Source: Collinsella sp. AM17-1 | GTDB lineage: Bacteria > Actinomycetota > Coriobacteriia > Coriobacteriales > Coriobacteriaceae | Assembly (NCBI RefSeq): GCF_003470665.1 | Contig: NZ_QRJZ01000004.1 | Span: 67,160 to 131,159, forward strand | DNA: 64,000 nt | Direction: 5' to 3' | Shown: positions 28,380 through 37,126 of the stretch, in pieces | Layout of the letters: the number at the start of each line of letters is the position of its first letter | How positions within the stretch are numbered: position 1 is the first letter of the stretch | Notes under the pieces: model-generated | Seen by the model: only the letters and a program-made list of their open reading frames with translations | What the model was told of the DNA's origin: nothing | The model's database searches: none | Position numbers and translations under genes: made by a program

Positions 28380-29369
28380 ATGGTAAGTATTGTTCTTGCT
28401 AGCCATGGTGACTTGGCGGCTGGAATCAAGCAGACGGGCTCGATGGTCTTTGGCGATCAGCCGTCTGTAGCCGTGGTCTCGCTCGAGCCGAGCATGGGCC
28501 CCGACGACTTCCGAGCCAAGGTCGAGGAAGCAGTCGCTTCCTTCGAGGACCAGGAGCAGGTGCTCTTCCTCGTTGATCTGTGGGGCGGCACGCCCTTCAA
28601 CCAGATCAGCGGTCTCATCGAGGGCCATGATTCCTGGGCTATCGTCACCGGTGTCAACCTGCCTATGCTCATCGAGGCATATTCGCAGCGCTTTGACGCA
28701 AAGAACACTGCACATGCGATCGCAAAACATCTCGTGACTGAGGCTAAGGCCGGCGTGCGCGTCAAGCCCGAGTCTCTGGAGCCCGAGGAGAAGAAGCCGG
28801 CTGCGGCCGCCGCTGCTCCTGCGGGTGCCATTCCTCCGGGAACGGTCATCGGCGATGGGCACATCAAGATCGCCCACGTCCGTATCGACACGCGTCTGCT
28901 GCATGGTCAGGTGGCCACCACGTGGACCAAGCAGATCAACCCCAACCGCATCATCGTGGTTTCCGACGGCGTTGCTCACGACGAGCTCCGCAAGACCATG
29001 ATCGAGCAGGCTGCCCCTCCGGGAGTCCACGCCAACGTCGTGCCCATCAAGAAGATGGCCGAGGTCGTCAAGGACACGCGCTTTGGCGACACCAAGGCGA
29101 TGCTGCTGTTCGAGAACCCGCAGGATCTGCTCAGGGCCATCGAGGCCGGCGTCGACATCAAGGAAGCCAACATCGGTTCCATGGCCCACTCCAAGGGCAA
29201 GGTCGTCGTCACCAACGCTGTCGCTATGGGCGATGACGATGTCAAGACCATCGAGGCTCTCAAGGCCAAGGGCGTCAAGTTCGAGGTCCGCAAGGTTCCT
29301 TCGGATTCCTCCGAGGATCTCGACGCCATGTTGAAGAAAGCTAAGGCCGAACTGGCCGCTCAAGCATAG
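28380..29369 (+). CDS. manX: Mannose-family PTS enzyme IIAB
   Basis: Two PTS phosphocarrier domains are fused in 329 residues. The EIIA domain (1-135) has its phospho-histidine at His9 in LASHGDLAAG. An Ala/Pro linker (about 138-155) is followed by the EIIB domain (about 160-329), with phospho-histidine about 175 in TRLLHGQV. It receives phosphate from HPr and passes it to sugar brought in by EIIC/EIID. ATG 28380 follows AAAAAGGAGG; an ATG-TGA mini-frame at 28375 overlaps it. First gene of manXYZ plus manO. Confidence 0.95.
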   Translation: MVSIVLASHGDLAAGIKQTGSMVFGDQPSVAVVSLEPSMGPDDFRAKVEEAVASFEDQEQVLFLVDLWGGTPFNQISGLIEGHDSWAIVTGVNLPMLIEAYSQRFDAKNTAHAIAKHLVTEAKAGVRVKPESLEPEEKKPAAAAAAPAGAIPPGTVIGDGHIKIAHVRIDTRLLHGQVATTWTKQINPNRIIVVSDGVAHDELRKTMIEQAAPPGVHANVVPIKKMAEVVKDTRFGDTKAMLLFENPQDLLRAIEAGVDIKEANIGSMAHSKGKVVVTNAVAMGDDDVKTIEALKAKGVKFEVRKVPSDSSEDLDAMLKKAKAELAAQA

Positions 29370-29387
29370 TAAAGGAGGGTCCGATAC

Positions 29388-30206
29388 ATGTCTGCAATCA
29401 CTATTCTGCTTGTTGCGATTGTCGCGTTGCTTGCCGGTATGGAAGGCATTCTGGATGAGTTCCAGTTCCATCAGCCGCTCGTGGCATGCACGCTTATCGG
29501 TCTCGTAACCGGTCACCTTCAGGAGGGCATCCTCCTGGGCGGTTCGCTCCAGATGATGGCCCTTGGCTGGGCTAACGTCGGCGCCGCCGTCGCGCCTGAC
29601 GCCGCTCTGGCCTCGGTCGCTTCTTCGATCATCATGGTGCTCGCCCTCAACGGTGGCGCCACCGATTCGGCCAAGGCCGTTACCGCCGCCATCGCCGTCG
29701 CCGTCCCGCTGTCGGTCGCTGGTCTGTTCCTGACCATGATCTGCCGTACCCTGGCTACCGCTATGGTTCACGGCATGGACGCCTGCGCCGAGAAGGGCGA
29801 CTTCGCCGGCATCGAGCGTTGGCAGTACGCCGGCATCCTCATGCAGGGTGTTCGTATCGCCATCCCGGCAGTACTTCTGTGCATCATCCCGGCCGAGGCC
29901 GTTACCAACGCGCTTAACGCTATGCCCGATTGGCTGTCCGGCGGCATGGCTGTCGGCGGTGGCATGGTCGCTTCCGTCGGTTACGCCATGGTCATCAACA
30001 TGATGGCCACCAAGGAGACCTGGCCGTTCTTCATCCTCGGCTTTGTCCTTGCTGCCATCCCTCAGCTCACGCTGATCGCCCTTGGCCTCATCGGCATCTC
30101 CCTTGCCCTCATCTACCTTGGCCTTAAGGATCTGGCCAAGCAGGGTGGCGGCATGGGCGGTGGCTCCGGTGACCCGCTCGGCGACATTCTGAACGATTAC
30201 GAGTAG
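29388..30206 (+). CDS. manY: Mannose-family PTS enzyme IIC
   Basis: An integral membrane subunit of 272 residues. It starts ITILLVAIVALLAGMEGILD, contains the signature LVTGHLQEGILLGGSLQMMALGW and hydrophobic segments to the C terminus, and has a Gly-rich tail. With EIID it forms the sugar channel. Specificity (mannose, glucose, fructose or amino sugars) cannot be read from the sequence. It begins 18 bases after manX with AAAGGAGGGT. Confidence 0.95.
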   Translation: MSAITILLVAIVALLAGMEGILDEFQFHQPLVACTLIGLVTGHLQEGILLGGSLQMMALGWANVGAAVAPDAALASVASSIIMVLALNGGATDSAKAVTAAIAVAVPLSVAGLFLTMICRTLATAMVHGMDACAEKGDFAGIERWQYAGILMQGVRIAIPAVLLCIIPAEAVTNALNAMPDWLSGGMAVGGGMVASVGYAMVINMMATKETWPFFILGFVLAAIPQLTLIALGLIGISLALIYLGLKDLAKQGGGMGGGSGDPLGDILNDYE

Positions 30207-30222
30207 GAGGGGAGTGATACAT

Positions 30223-31143
30223 ATGGCAGAGAACAAGATTCAGCTCACCAAGGCTGACCGTAAGAAGGTTTGCTTCCGTCATCAGTTCCTTCAGGGCTCG
30301 TGGAACTACGAGCGTATGCAGAACGGCGGCTGGTGCTTCGCAATGATCCCTGCGATCAAGAAGCTCTACACCAGCAAGGATGACCAGATTGCCGCTCTTA
30401 AGCGCCACCTGGAGTTCTATAACACCCACCCCTATGTTTCCGCCCCCGTCATTGGCGTTACCCTCGCCCTCGAGGAGGAGCGCGCCAACGGTGCTCCGAT
30501 TGACGACGTCGCCATTCAGGGCGTCAAGGTCGGTATGATGGGCCCGCTCGCCGGCGTCGGCGACCCCGCCTTCTGGTTCACCCTTCGCCCGATTCTGGGT
30601 GCACTGGGCGCTTCCCTGGCCCTGTCCGGCAGCATCGCCGGTCCGCTGCTGTTCTTCTTCGCGTGGAACATCATCCGTTACGCCTTCCTGTGGTACACGC
30701 AGGAGTTTGGCTACAAGGTCGGCTCCTCCATCGCCAAGGACCTCTCCGGCGGTCTGATGGGCAAGGTCACCGAGGGTGCTTCCATCCTGGGTATGTTCAT
30801 CATCGGCGCCCTGGTCGAGCGCTGGGTGTCCATCTCCTTCACCCCGGTCGTCTCCAAGGTCACGCAGTCCGCTGGCGCCTATATCGACTGGGCCAACCTG
30901 CCCGCCGGTTCTGAGGGCATCAAGCAGGCATTGACGATGTACAGCTCTGTCGGTGCCAACGCACTCGACCCGGTGAAGGTCACCACGCTTCAGGCCAACC
31001 TCGATCAGCTCATCCCCGGCCTTGCCGCCGTGTGCCTGACCCTTCTGGTCTGCAAGCTCCTCAAGAAGAAGGTCAGCCCGATCGTCATCATCCTGGCTCT
31101 CTTCGCCGTCGGCATCATCGGTCGCGTCTGCGGCTTCATGTAA
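30223..31143 (+). CDS. manZ: Mannose-family PTS enzyme IID
   Basis: This 306-residue membrane partner of EIIC has typical EIID motifs: RHQFLQGSWNYERMQNGGW, FYNTHPYVSAPVIGVTLALEE, and MMGPLAGVGDPAFWFTLRPI. ATG 30223 was chosen because TAGGAGGGGAG lies about ten bases upstream; GTG 30214 is too close. A terminator follows, but manO continues the locus. Confidence 0.95.
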   Translation: MAENKIQLTKADRKKVCFRHQFLQGSWNYERMQNGGWCFAMIPAIKKLYTSKDDQIAALKRHLEFYNTHPYVSAPVIGVTLALEEERANGAPIDDVAIQGVKVGMMGPLAGVGDPAFWFTLRPILGALGASLALSGSIAGPLLFFFAWNIIRYAFLWYTQEFGYKVGSSIAKDLSGGLMGKVTEGASILGMFIIGALVERWVSISFTPVVSKVTQSAGAYIDWANLPAGSEGIKQALTMYSSVGANALDPVKVTTLQANLDQLIPGLAAVCLTLLVCKLLKKKVSPIVIILALFAVGIIGRVCGFM

Positions 31144-31199
31144 GCACGCTTCGGCTTAAGACCGAGAGTTGCTAGGCAAGGGCTTTTGAGCCATTGAAA

Positions 31200-31242
31200 C
31201 GGACCGCACCCGGTGGGTACACTGGATGCGGTCCGATTGTTT
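31200..31242 (+). terminator. Terminator or attenuator between manZ and manO
   Basis: CGGACCGCA (31200-31208) pairs with TGCGGTCCG (31227-31235), followed by ATTGTTTTTA. Read-through would supply manO at a lower level. Confidence 0.75.
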
Positions 31243-31263
31243 TTATTGGAGGGCGAGGCGCGT

Positions 31264-31662
31264 ATGGCGCAATCTCAGAACAGCACGGTCGATCTGGCAA
31301 CGCCGGCAACCTGCCTGATGGGGCTTACCAGTCACGGTAACGTGATGGTGGGCAATAAGGCGTTTGAGTACTATAACGAGCGTAATCCCGAGGATTATAT
31401 CCAAATCCCGTGGGACGAGGTCGACTATATTGCCGCCGAGGTTTTGCGCGGCACCAAGAAGATTACGCGTTTTGCCATCTTTACCAAAGAGAATGGCCAC
31501 TTTACGTTTTCGACGCGCAATGACAAGGAAACGCTTCGCGCGGTGCGTAAGTACATTGACGAGGACAAGCTCGTTCGTTCGCCCGACTTTATCGATGTGA
31601 CGGCCAAGGGCGCCAAGAGCATCCCCTCCGTTATCAAAAACCTTTTCCACAAAGGCAAGTAG
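31264..31662 (+). CDS. manO: DUF956 family protein (ManO), mannose-PTS associated
   Basis: The 132-residue protein has DUF956 hallmarks: ATCLMGLTSHGNVMVGNKAFEYYN at the start and IPWDEVDYIAAEV in the middle. FAIFTKENGHFTFSTRND follows. DUF956 genes regularly follow manXYZ and are thought to modulate the permease; the mechanism is unclear. GGAGGGCGAGG precedes ATG 31264. It is separated from manZ by a hairpin. Confidence 0.88.
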   Translation: MAQSQNSTVDLATPATCLMGLTSHGNVMVGNKAFEYYNERNPEDYIQIPWDEVDYIAAEVLRGTKKITRFAIFTKENGHFTFSTRNDKETLRAVRKYIDEDKLVRSPDFIDVTAKGAKSIPSVIKNLFHKGK

Positions 31663-31675
31663 TCGTTGGGTTGTC

Positions 31676-31724
31676 ATTGGGGACGTTCTTAAACGACTAG
31701 TCATTAAAGAACGTCGCAGATGAC
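31676..31724. repeat. GGGGACGTTCTT palindromic repeat downstream of manO
   Basis: ATTGGGGACGTTCTT (31676-31690), a core with ACGACTAGTC, then AAGAACGTCGC. It is a slightly decayed copy of the element at 27984. Confidence 0.7.
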
Positions 31725-31787
31725 CATCTCGAAGAGCGGTTATGCGCTGCATGGTAGTGGCGCAAATCTGCTACACTAATACAACAT

Positions 31788-31863
31788 GCCTCCGTAGCTC
31801 AGGGGATAGAGCACCGCTCTCCTAAAGCGGGTGCCGACGGTTCGAATCCGCCCGGGGGCACCA
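31788..31863 (+). tRNA. tRNA-Arg (anticodon CCT)
   Basis: A full cloverleaf of 76 nt. The acceptor GCCTCCG/CGGGGGC has one T-G pair. The anticodon stem CCGCT/AGCGG carries the loop CTCCTAA (anticodon CCT). The T stem GACGG/CCGCC has an A-C mismatch, with loop TTCGAAT; CCA is encoded. The mismatch may reflect the rearrangement just downstream. An ACGGCG...CGCCGT hairpin with TTT (about 31873-31900) is a probable terminator. Confidence 0.93.
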
Positions 31864-31914
31864 GAAGATTATGACGGCGTCGCGAGAGCGGCGCCGTTTC
31901 TGGTTTGTGGGAGC

Positions 31915-31993
31915 TGCCGGCGGATTCGGACCGTCGGCGCCCGCGTCACTCATTTCCCCGCGGGGGGGGGGTTGAATTCGCCCGGGGGCACCA
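31915..31993. repeat. Inverted and direct partial copies of the tRNA-Arg 3' half
   Basis: 31917-31943 is close to the reverse complement of the tRNA segment 31828-31853 (GGCGGATTCGGACCGTCGGC). A run of ten G (31962-31971) follows. Then a direct copy of the tRNA 3' end (31972-31993) shares CGCCCGGGGGCACCAGA exactly. This looks like an attachment-site scar or a local inversion-duplication. A GAGCCCGG/CCGGGCTC hairpin follows at about 32004-32033. Confidence 0.7.
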
Positions 31994-32145
31994 GAGATTG
32001 ATCGAGCCCGGTACACCGCCACGGTGCCGGGCTCTTCTGGTTGATGCCATGTCAAAAACGAAGCGCCCGCTTGCTGGGGGAGCAAGCGGGCGCCTGTGAG
32101 TGAATATGTTTGCGGCGAGAGCCGTAATGGGTGGTGGGGTGGCGA

Positions 32146-34107
32146 CTAGTTGGCCGTACCGGAATCGTCGCCCGTGCCCGAGCCCGAACCCGAACCCGAG
32201 CCAGAAAGTGCGACCGTCAGCGTAATCGTGCTGTCGGTAGACTGCTTGCCGGTGGGGGAGACGCCCGTAACGGTGGCGTTTTCGTTGCCGCTCACGGGGT
32301 TGCCGTTCTGATCGCAGAATGCGATGTTATAGAAACCGGCGTTGTTGAGCGCGGTAACGGCGGCGGAAATGCTCTTGCCGTATAGGTTGCCCGGGACGGA
32401 GGCCTTGCCGGACTTCTTGGCAATGACGACGGTAATCGTGGCGCCGGGCTTCTGCTTGCCGCTGGGGTTCCAGCTGATCACGGTGCCCTCGGTAACCGAG
32501 TCGTTCTCCTGGTAGCTCACGTCGACGCCAAAGCCTGCCATATCGAGGGCATTGCGCGCCTGGGCCTCGGTCATGTCGGTCAGGTCGGGGACGGACGTGG
32601 TATCCGGGCCGCTCGAGACCTTGTACGAGATGGTCGTGCCCTTCTCGACTTCCTTACCGGCTTCGGTGCCCTGCTCAAAGACCTGGCCCTCATCGGCCTC
32701 GTTGGCCTCCTCGGAGGCGTTGCCCTTCAGGCCAACGCTTGCCAGCGCGGCTTCTGCCTGGTCCTTGGTCAGGCCGACAAGCGGGGGAACCTCAACCTTC
32801 TCGGAGGGCTTGGGGCCCTTGGAGATCACCAGGTTCACCTTGGTGCCCTTGGCCTTCTTGGTGTGGCCGTTGGGCGTCTGCTCGGCGACCTTGCCCTCGT
32901 CGACATCGTCGTTGTAGCTTTGGTCGATGGTGCCGACCTCGAGGCCGGCTTCCTTGATCAGCTCGACGGCAGTCTGCTGGTCCTTGCCCAGCACGTCGGG
33001 CACGGGGACCTGCTCGCCGCCAAAGAGTCCTGTGGCAAAGGCCACCACGATGCCGATGACGGCAACAGCTGCCACCACGGCGGCGATAATCTTGTTCTTG
33101 TTGGATTTGGGCTTTTCGACCTCGTAGGAGCCGGTGGAGCCCGAAACCGAGCTACGGGCGGTATTCTGGCCGCTCACGCCCGAGACGGGACGCACCATGG
33201 CGCGCGTCTGATCGGAAAGCTCGCGAGTCTTGGTGGCGCCCAGCTCACCGGGGGCACCGATGATGCGCGTGGGCTCCGAGATGTTGACGGCACGGCCCGA
33301 CAGGTAGCTGTTGAGCACCTGACGCAGCTCGTCAGCGGTCTGGAAGCGGTTTGCCGGGTCCTTCTCCATGCACTTGAGGATGATGCGCTCAAGGTCGGCG
33401 TCGACACCGGAGTTGATCTGGCTTGGCGGAATAGGCAGCTCGTTGACCTGCTTGAGTGCGACCGAGATAGCGTCGTCACCGTCAAAGGGAACGCGGCCGG
33501 TGGCGCACTCGTACATCACGACGCCCAGCGAGTAGATATCCGAGGTGGGGCCGAGGTCCTGACCGCGGGTCTGCTCGGGGCTGACGTAGTGGGCGGTTCC
33601 CAGCACGTTGTTGTCTTGCGTGAGGTGGCTGTTCTTGGCGCGCGCGATGCCAAAGTCCATTACCTTGATGTTGCCGTCGGGCAGCACCATGATGTTCTGC
33701 GGCTTAATGTCGCGGTGGATGATCTCATGCTTGTGAGCGACCGAAAGCGCGGAGCTGATCTGCGAGCCGATCTGGGCGACCTTCTTGGGGTCGAGGGCGC
33801 CGTGGCTCTTGATGCCGCTCTTAAGGTCGGTACCGCGCAGGTACTCCATGACGATGTAATAGGTGTCGCCGTCCTTGCCCCAATCGTAGACGCCCACGAT
33901 ATAGGGGGAGGAGAGACCGGCTGCTGCCTGGGCCTCCTGCTTAAAGCGTGCGGCGAAGGTTGCGTCGCCAGCATACTGCGGCAGCATGATCTTGACGGCA
34001 ACCGTGCGGTCGAGGACCTGGTCCTGTGCACGGTAGACGGTCGCCATGCCGCCTGTCCCCACCTTATCCTTGAGGAGGTATCTTCCCCCGAGGACCCTCT
34101 GTTCCAT
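32146..34107 (-). CDS. pknB: PASTA-domain serine/threonine kinase PknB
   Basis: A 653-residue transmembrane kinase that senses peptidoglycan fragments. The N-terminal kinase domain (1-270) has the glycine loop VGTGGMATVY, HRDIKPQN (about 128) and DFGIA. After a juxtamembrane linker comes one transmembrane helix (about 335-357). About four PASTA repeats follow (VPDVLGK, VPPLVGL, VPDLTDM, VPGNLYGK). The C terminus is a Gly-Ser repeat. ATG 34107 follows AGGAGC. It is last in the fhaA-fhaB-PP2C-rodA/pbpA-pknB series and likely phosphorylates FHA and cell-wall proteins. Confidence 0.95.
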   Translation of the reverse strand: MEQRVLGGRYLLKDKVGTGGMATVYRAQDQVLDRTVAVKIMLPQYAGDATFAARFKQEAQAAAGLSSPYIVGVYDWGKDGDTYYIVMEYLRGTDLKSGIKSHGALDPKKVAQIGSQISSALSVAHKHEIIHRDIKPQNIMVLPDGNIKVMDFGIARAKNSHLTQDNNVLGTAHYVSPEQTRGQDLGPTSDIYSLGVVMYECATGRVPFDGDDAISVALKQVNELPIPPSQINSGVDADLERIILKCMEKDPANRFQTADELRQVLNSYLSGRAVNISEPTRIIGAPGELGATKTRELSDQTRAMVRPVSGVSGQNTARSSVSGSTGSYEVEKPKSNKNKIIAAVVAAVAVIGIVVAFATGLFGGEQVPVPDVLGKDQQTAVELIKEAGLEVGTIDQSYNDDVDEGKVAEQTPNGHTKKAKGTKVNLVISKGPKPSEKVEVPPLVGLTKDQAEAALASVGLKGNASEEANEADEGQVFEQGTEAGKEVEKGTTISYKVSSGPDTTSVPDLTDMTEAQARNALDMAGFGVDVSYQENDSVTEGTVISWNPSGKQKPGATITVVIAKKSGKASVPGNLYGKSISAAVTALNNAGFYNIAFCDQNGNPVSGNENATVTGVSPTGKQSTDSTITLTVALSGSGSGSGSGTGDDSGTAN

Positions 34108-34239
34108 TCCTGCTCCTAACATAACTATTCGCTCAACGATGTGTGTAGTACCTACGATGTGGCCGCTGGGGCCGTGTGGCGCGTTGCCGCTAACTCTTCG
34201 GTCGCGGCGCGCCTCGGGTGTCCGATTCGATCATGGGCA

Positions 34240-37110
34240 TCACGCTCCCTGTGCGGCGAGCGCTGCGGTCAGGACGATGCCGGCAATCTTGGCCGCCTTG
34301 ACGTCGTGTTTGTCGTAATCCTCCAAGGCCACCGAGATGGCGACCGTGGGTGAATCGTAAGGTGCAAAGCCAACGAACATCGAGTTGACGTTGGTGCCGC
34401 CGGTCTCGGCCGAGCCGGTCTTGCCGGCGACCTTGACGCCGGGGACCTGGGCATCGGTGCCGGTACAGGACTGGACGACGGCGAGCATGGCCTGCTTGAC
34501 CTGGTCGGCCGTGGCGGAGCTGACGGCCTGACCCAGCGAGCGGGACTGCGTGGTCTTGACCACAGTTCCGTCCGGGGCGAGTACCTGGGCTACAAAATAC
34601 GGGTCCATGACCACGCCACTGTTAGCGATGGCGGCGGCAATCACGGCGTTTTGCATGACGGTGGTCTGCGGGCCGGGCGTGTGGTCCATGCCGACAGGCT
34701 GGCCGGCGCCGGCCCAGGCGGTCTCCCACTCGGTCATGAGCGACGGGTCGGCCATGATGGAGGCCGCGGAGGTCAGGTCCTGGCCGAGCTTTTGGCCGTA
34801 GCCAAAGGCGTTGGCAAACTGCACGAGCGTGTTTGCGCCAACTTCGTTTGCCACCTGGCCAAAGACGACGTTGGAGGACACGGCAAAGGCCTGCTGCAGG
34901 CTGATGGTGCCGTAGCTCTCGTTGGCATAGTTGGTGACCGGTGCGTTGCCGATGTCCATGGAGCTGGGCGCCTGGTAGGTGCTGGTAAGGCTGGCGGTAC
35001 CGGTCTCGAGTGCCGCGGAAAGCGTAACGACCTTAAACGTTGAGCCCGGCGTGTACAGCGCGTCCATGGCGCGATTGTACATGGAGCCGTCCTCGCCGCC
35101 GCCCGTCTGCAGCAGGGCATCGATGTTGGTGTTGTCGTAGGTGGGCGAGCTGGCACATGCGAGCACCGCGCCGGTACGCGGGTCGATGACCACTACAGCG
35201 CCCTTAAAGCCCTTGAGTGCCTGCTCGGCCGCCGTCTGGATACGCGAATCGATGGTGAGCTTGGCGGTGTTGCCCGGCTGGGTCTGGCCCGCGAGCGACG
35301 CGATGGCGTTGTTCCAGCTGGAGTAATCCTTAGAGCCGGTGAGCGTGTCGTTCATGACGCTCTCGATGGCGGTGGTGCCATACTGCTGGCTCACGTAGCC
35401 AACCACGTGCGCTGCCAGGTTACCGTTGGGGTAGGAGCGTACGTAGGTGCCGTCCTCCTGCTGCAGCGACTCGGCCAGCGTCACGCCGTCGGACGTGATG
35501 ATGGAACCGCGCTGGATGTACTTGGAGCGGGCGATGGTGTGGTTGTTGGTCGGCATATCCTGATAGTCCTTGGCCTTGATGACCTGGACATAGGTGAGGT
35601 TGCCGATAAGGATGGCGAACAGCGCCGTAAAGGCGAGCACCGCACGGGTTAGACGGTTGGCGAGCGCGACGCGGCCGAGCACACCGGATTCAGGCGTGTC
35701 GAGCAGGCGACGGCGCATGCGCGAGCCGACGGAATGGCTGCCGCTGCCGTAGGAAGACGAGGTGGCAAAGCGCGTGCCCGTCGGGGCGGCGGCAGATGCG
35801 ACCTGATCATCGGTGATGGCGGCCATGGTGCCGGTGCCGGTAAGCTCGGCCTCGCGTCCGGTCGCCTCGTCACCGGCGCGCAGCAGGAGCGCGACGATGA
35901 TAAAGCTCGCCAGCAGAGAGGAGCCGCCCTGGCTCATAAAGGGCAGGGTGACGCCGGTCAGCGGGATCAGGCGGGTTACGCCGCCAACGATCAAAAAGGC
36001 CTGGAAGCTGATGGCGGCCGTAAGGCCCGTGGCGCTAAAGGCAGCGAGGTCGGATTTAGCGCGGGCAGCTGTGGTCAGGCCGCGAACGGCAAAGAGCATA
36101 AACAGGATGAGCACGGCGCCGCCGCCCAAGAGGCCCATCTCCTCGCCGATAGCCGAGAAGATAAAGTCGGACTCGACGACAGGGATGTTGTTGGCCATGC
36201 CGTTGCCGATGCCAACGCCGACCAGACCGCCATCGGCAAGCGAGAAGAGCGACTGGACGATCTGGTAGCCCTGGCCCTGGGCGTCCTTAAACGGATCGAC
36301 CCAAACCTGGAAACGCACCTGAACGTGAGACAGGAACTTGTAGGCGCCCACGGCTCCGACGGCTAAGAGCGCAAGGCCGATAACGACATACGAAAAGCGC
36401 CCCGTGGCAACGTAGAGCATCAGCAAGAAGATGGTGTAGAACAGCACGGCCGAACCCAGATCGCGTTCGAAGACGACGACGAGCAGGCACACACCCCACA
36501 CGGCAAACAGCGGCAGCAGCAGCCGCAGGCGAGGGATCTTAAAGCCCAGGATCTTGCGGTTGGAGATGGAGAGCAGCTCGCGGTTCTCGGCCAGGTACCC
36601 GGCCAGGAACAGCACGATAAAGACCTTGGCGAACTCGCCGGGCTGGATGGTAAAGCCCGCGATGCGAATCCACAGCTTGGAGCCCGAGATCGTGGTGCCG
36701 ATAAAAATAGGCAGCATTAACAGAATGATGCCGATGATGCCAAAGGTGTACTTGTAGCGCATGACTACGTCGAGGTTCTTAACCAGTGCGAGCGTTCCCA
36801 CCATCAGGGCCACCGAGACAAACAGGATGATGAGCTGTGAGATGGCGAGAGCGGGGGCGAGACGCGTCACGAACGTGATGCCGATGCCCGAAAGCACAAA
36901 GACAATGGGCAGGATGGCGGGGTCGGCGCCGGGCGCCAAGATGCGCACGGCAATGTGGGCCGCGGCAAAGGCGGCAAAGAGGCCGATCGGTACGGCGAGC
37001 GTCTCAAAGGAGATGGCAGCGCCCGCGGTGAGGACGTACATCGCATACAGCAGGATGACGGGGAACGCCGAGGCGATGAGCAAGAGCAGCTCGGTGTTGC
37101 GGCGACTCAT
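34240..37110 (-). CDS. Fused RodA/FtsW glycosyltransferase and class B penicillin-binding protein
   Basis: One uninterrupted frame of 956 residues joins two enzymes that are usually separate. Residues 1-420 are a SEDS polymerase with about ten membrane segments, showing GSKLWIRIAGFTIQPGEFAK, FVFERDLGSAVLFY-like and ESDFIFSAIGEEMGLLGG motifs. A polar linker (about 420-470) and a further membrane helix lead into a transpeptidase domain. Its three active-site motifs are PGSTFK (about 687), SSN (about 747) and KTGSAE (about 893). In Mycobacterium rodA and pbpA are neighbouring genes in this cluster. The product would polymerise and cross-link peptidoglycan as one polypeptide. ATG 37110 follows AAAGGGAG. 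Confidence 0.93.
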   Translation of the reverse strand: MSRRNTELLLLIASAFPVILLYAMYVLTAGAAISFETLAVPIGLFAAFAAAHIAVRILAPGADPAILPIVFVLSGIGITFVTRLAPALAISQLIILFVSVALMVGTLALVKNLDVVMRYKYTFGIIGIILLMLPIFIGTTISGSKLWIRIAGFTIQPGEFAKVFIVLFLAGYLAENRELLSISNRKILGFKIPRLRLLLPLFAVWGVCLLVVVFERDLGSAVLFYTIFLLMLYVATGRFSYVVIGLALLAVGAVGAYKFLSHVQVRFQVWVDPFKDAQGQGYQIVQSLFSLADGGLVGVGIGNGMANNIPVVESDFIFSAIGEEMGLLGGGAVLILFMLFAVRGLTTAARAKSDLAAFSATGLTAAISFQAFLIVGGVTRLIPLTGVTLPFMSQGGSSLLASFIIVALLLRAGDEATGREAELTGTGTMAAITDDQVASAAAPTGTRFATSSSYGSGSHSVGSRMRRRLLDTPESGVLGRVALANRLTRAVLAFTALFAILIGNLTYVQVIKAKDYQDMPTNNHTIARSKYIQRGSIITSDGVTLAESLQQEDGTYVRSYPNGNLAAHVVGYVSQQYGTTAIESVMNDTLTGSKDYSSWNNAIASLAGQTQPGNTAKLTIDSRIQTAAEQALKGFKGAVVVIDPRTGAVLACASSPTYDNTNIDALLQTGGGEDGSMYNRAMDALYTPGSTFKVVTLSAALETGTASLTSTYQAPSSMDIGNAPVTNYANESYGTISLQQAFAVSSNVVFGQVANEVGANTLVQFANAFGYGQKLGQDLTSAASIMADPSLMTEWETAWAGAGQPVGMDHTPGPQTTVMQNAVIAAAIANSGVVMDPYFVAQVLAPDGTVVKTTQSRSLGQAVSSATADQVKQAMLAVVQSCTGTDAQVPGVKVAGKTGSAETGGTNVNSMFVGFAPYDSPTVAISVALEDYDKHDVKAAKIAGIVLTAALAAQGA

Positions 37111-37126
37111 AAGCGGCACTCCCTTT

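Noticed and set aside
28375..28380. ATG-TGA minimal frame just before manX
   Set aside because: It may be chance overlap with the ATG at 28380; nothing in the sequence shows that it is used.
31905..32099. A 64-residue frame across the tRNA-derived repeats
   Set aside because: It covers tRNA copies and a ten-G run; composition and lack of a ribosome site argue against coding.
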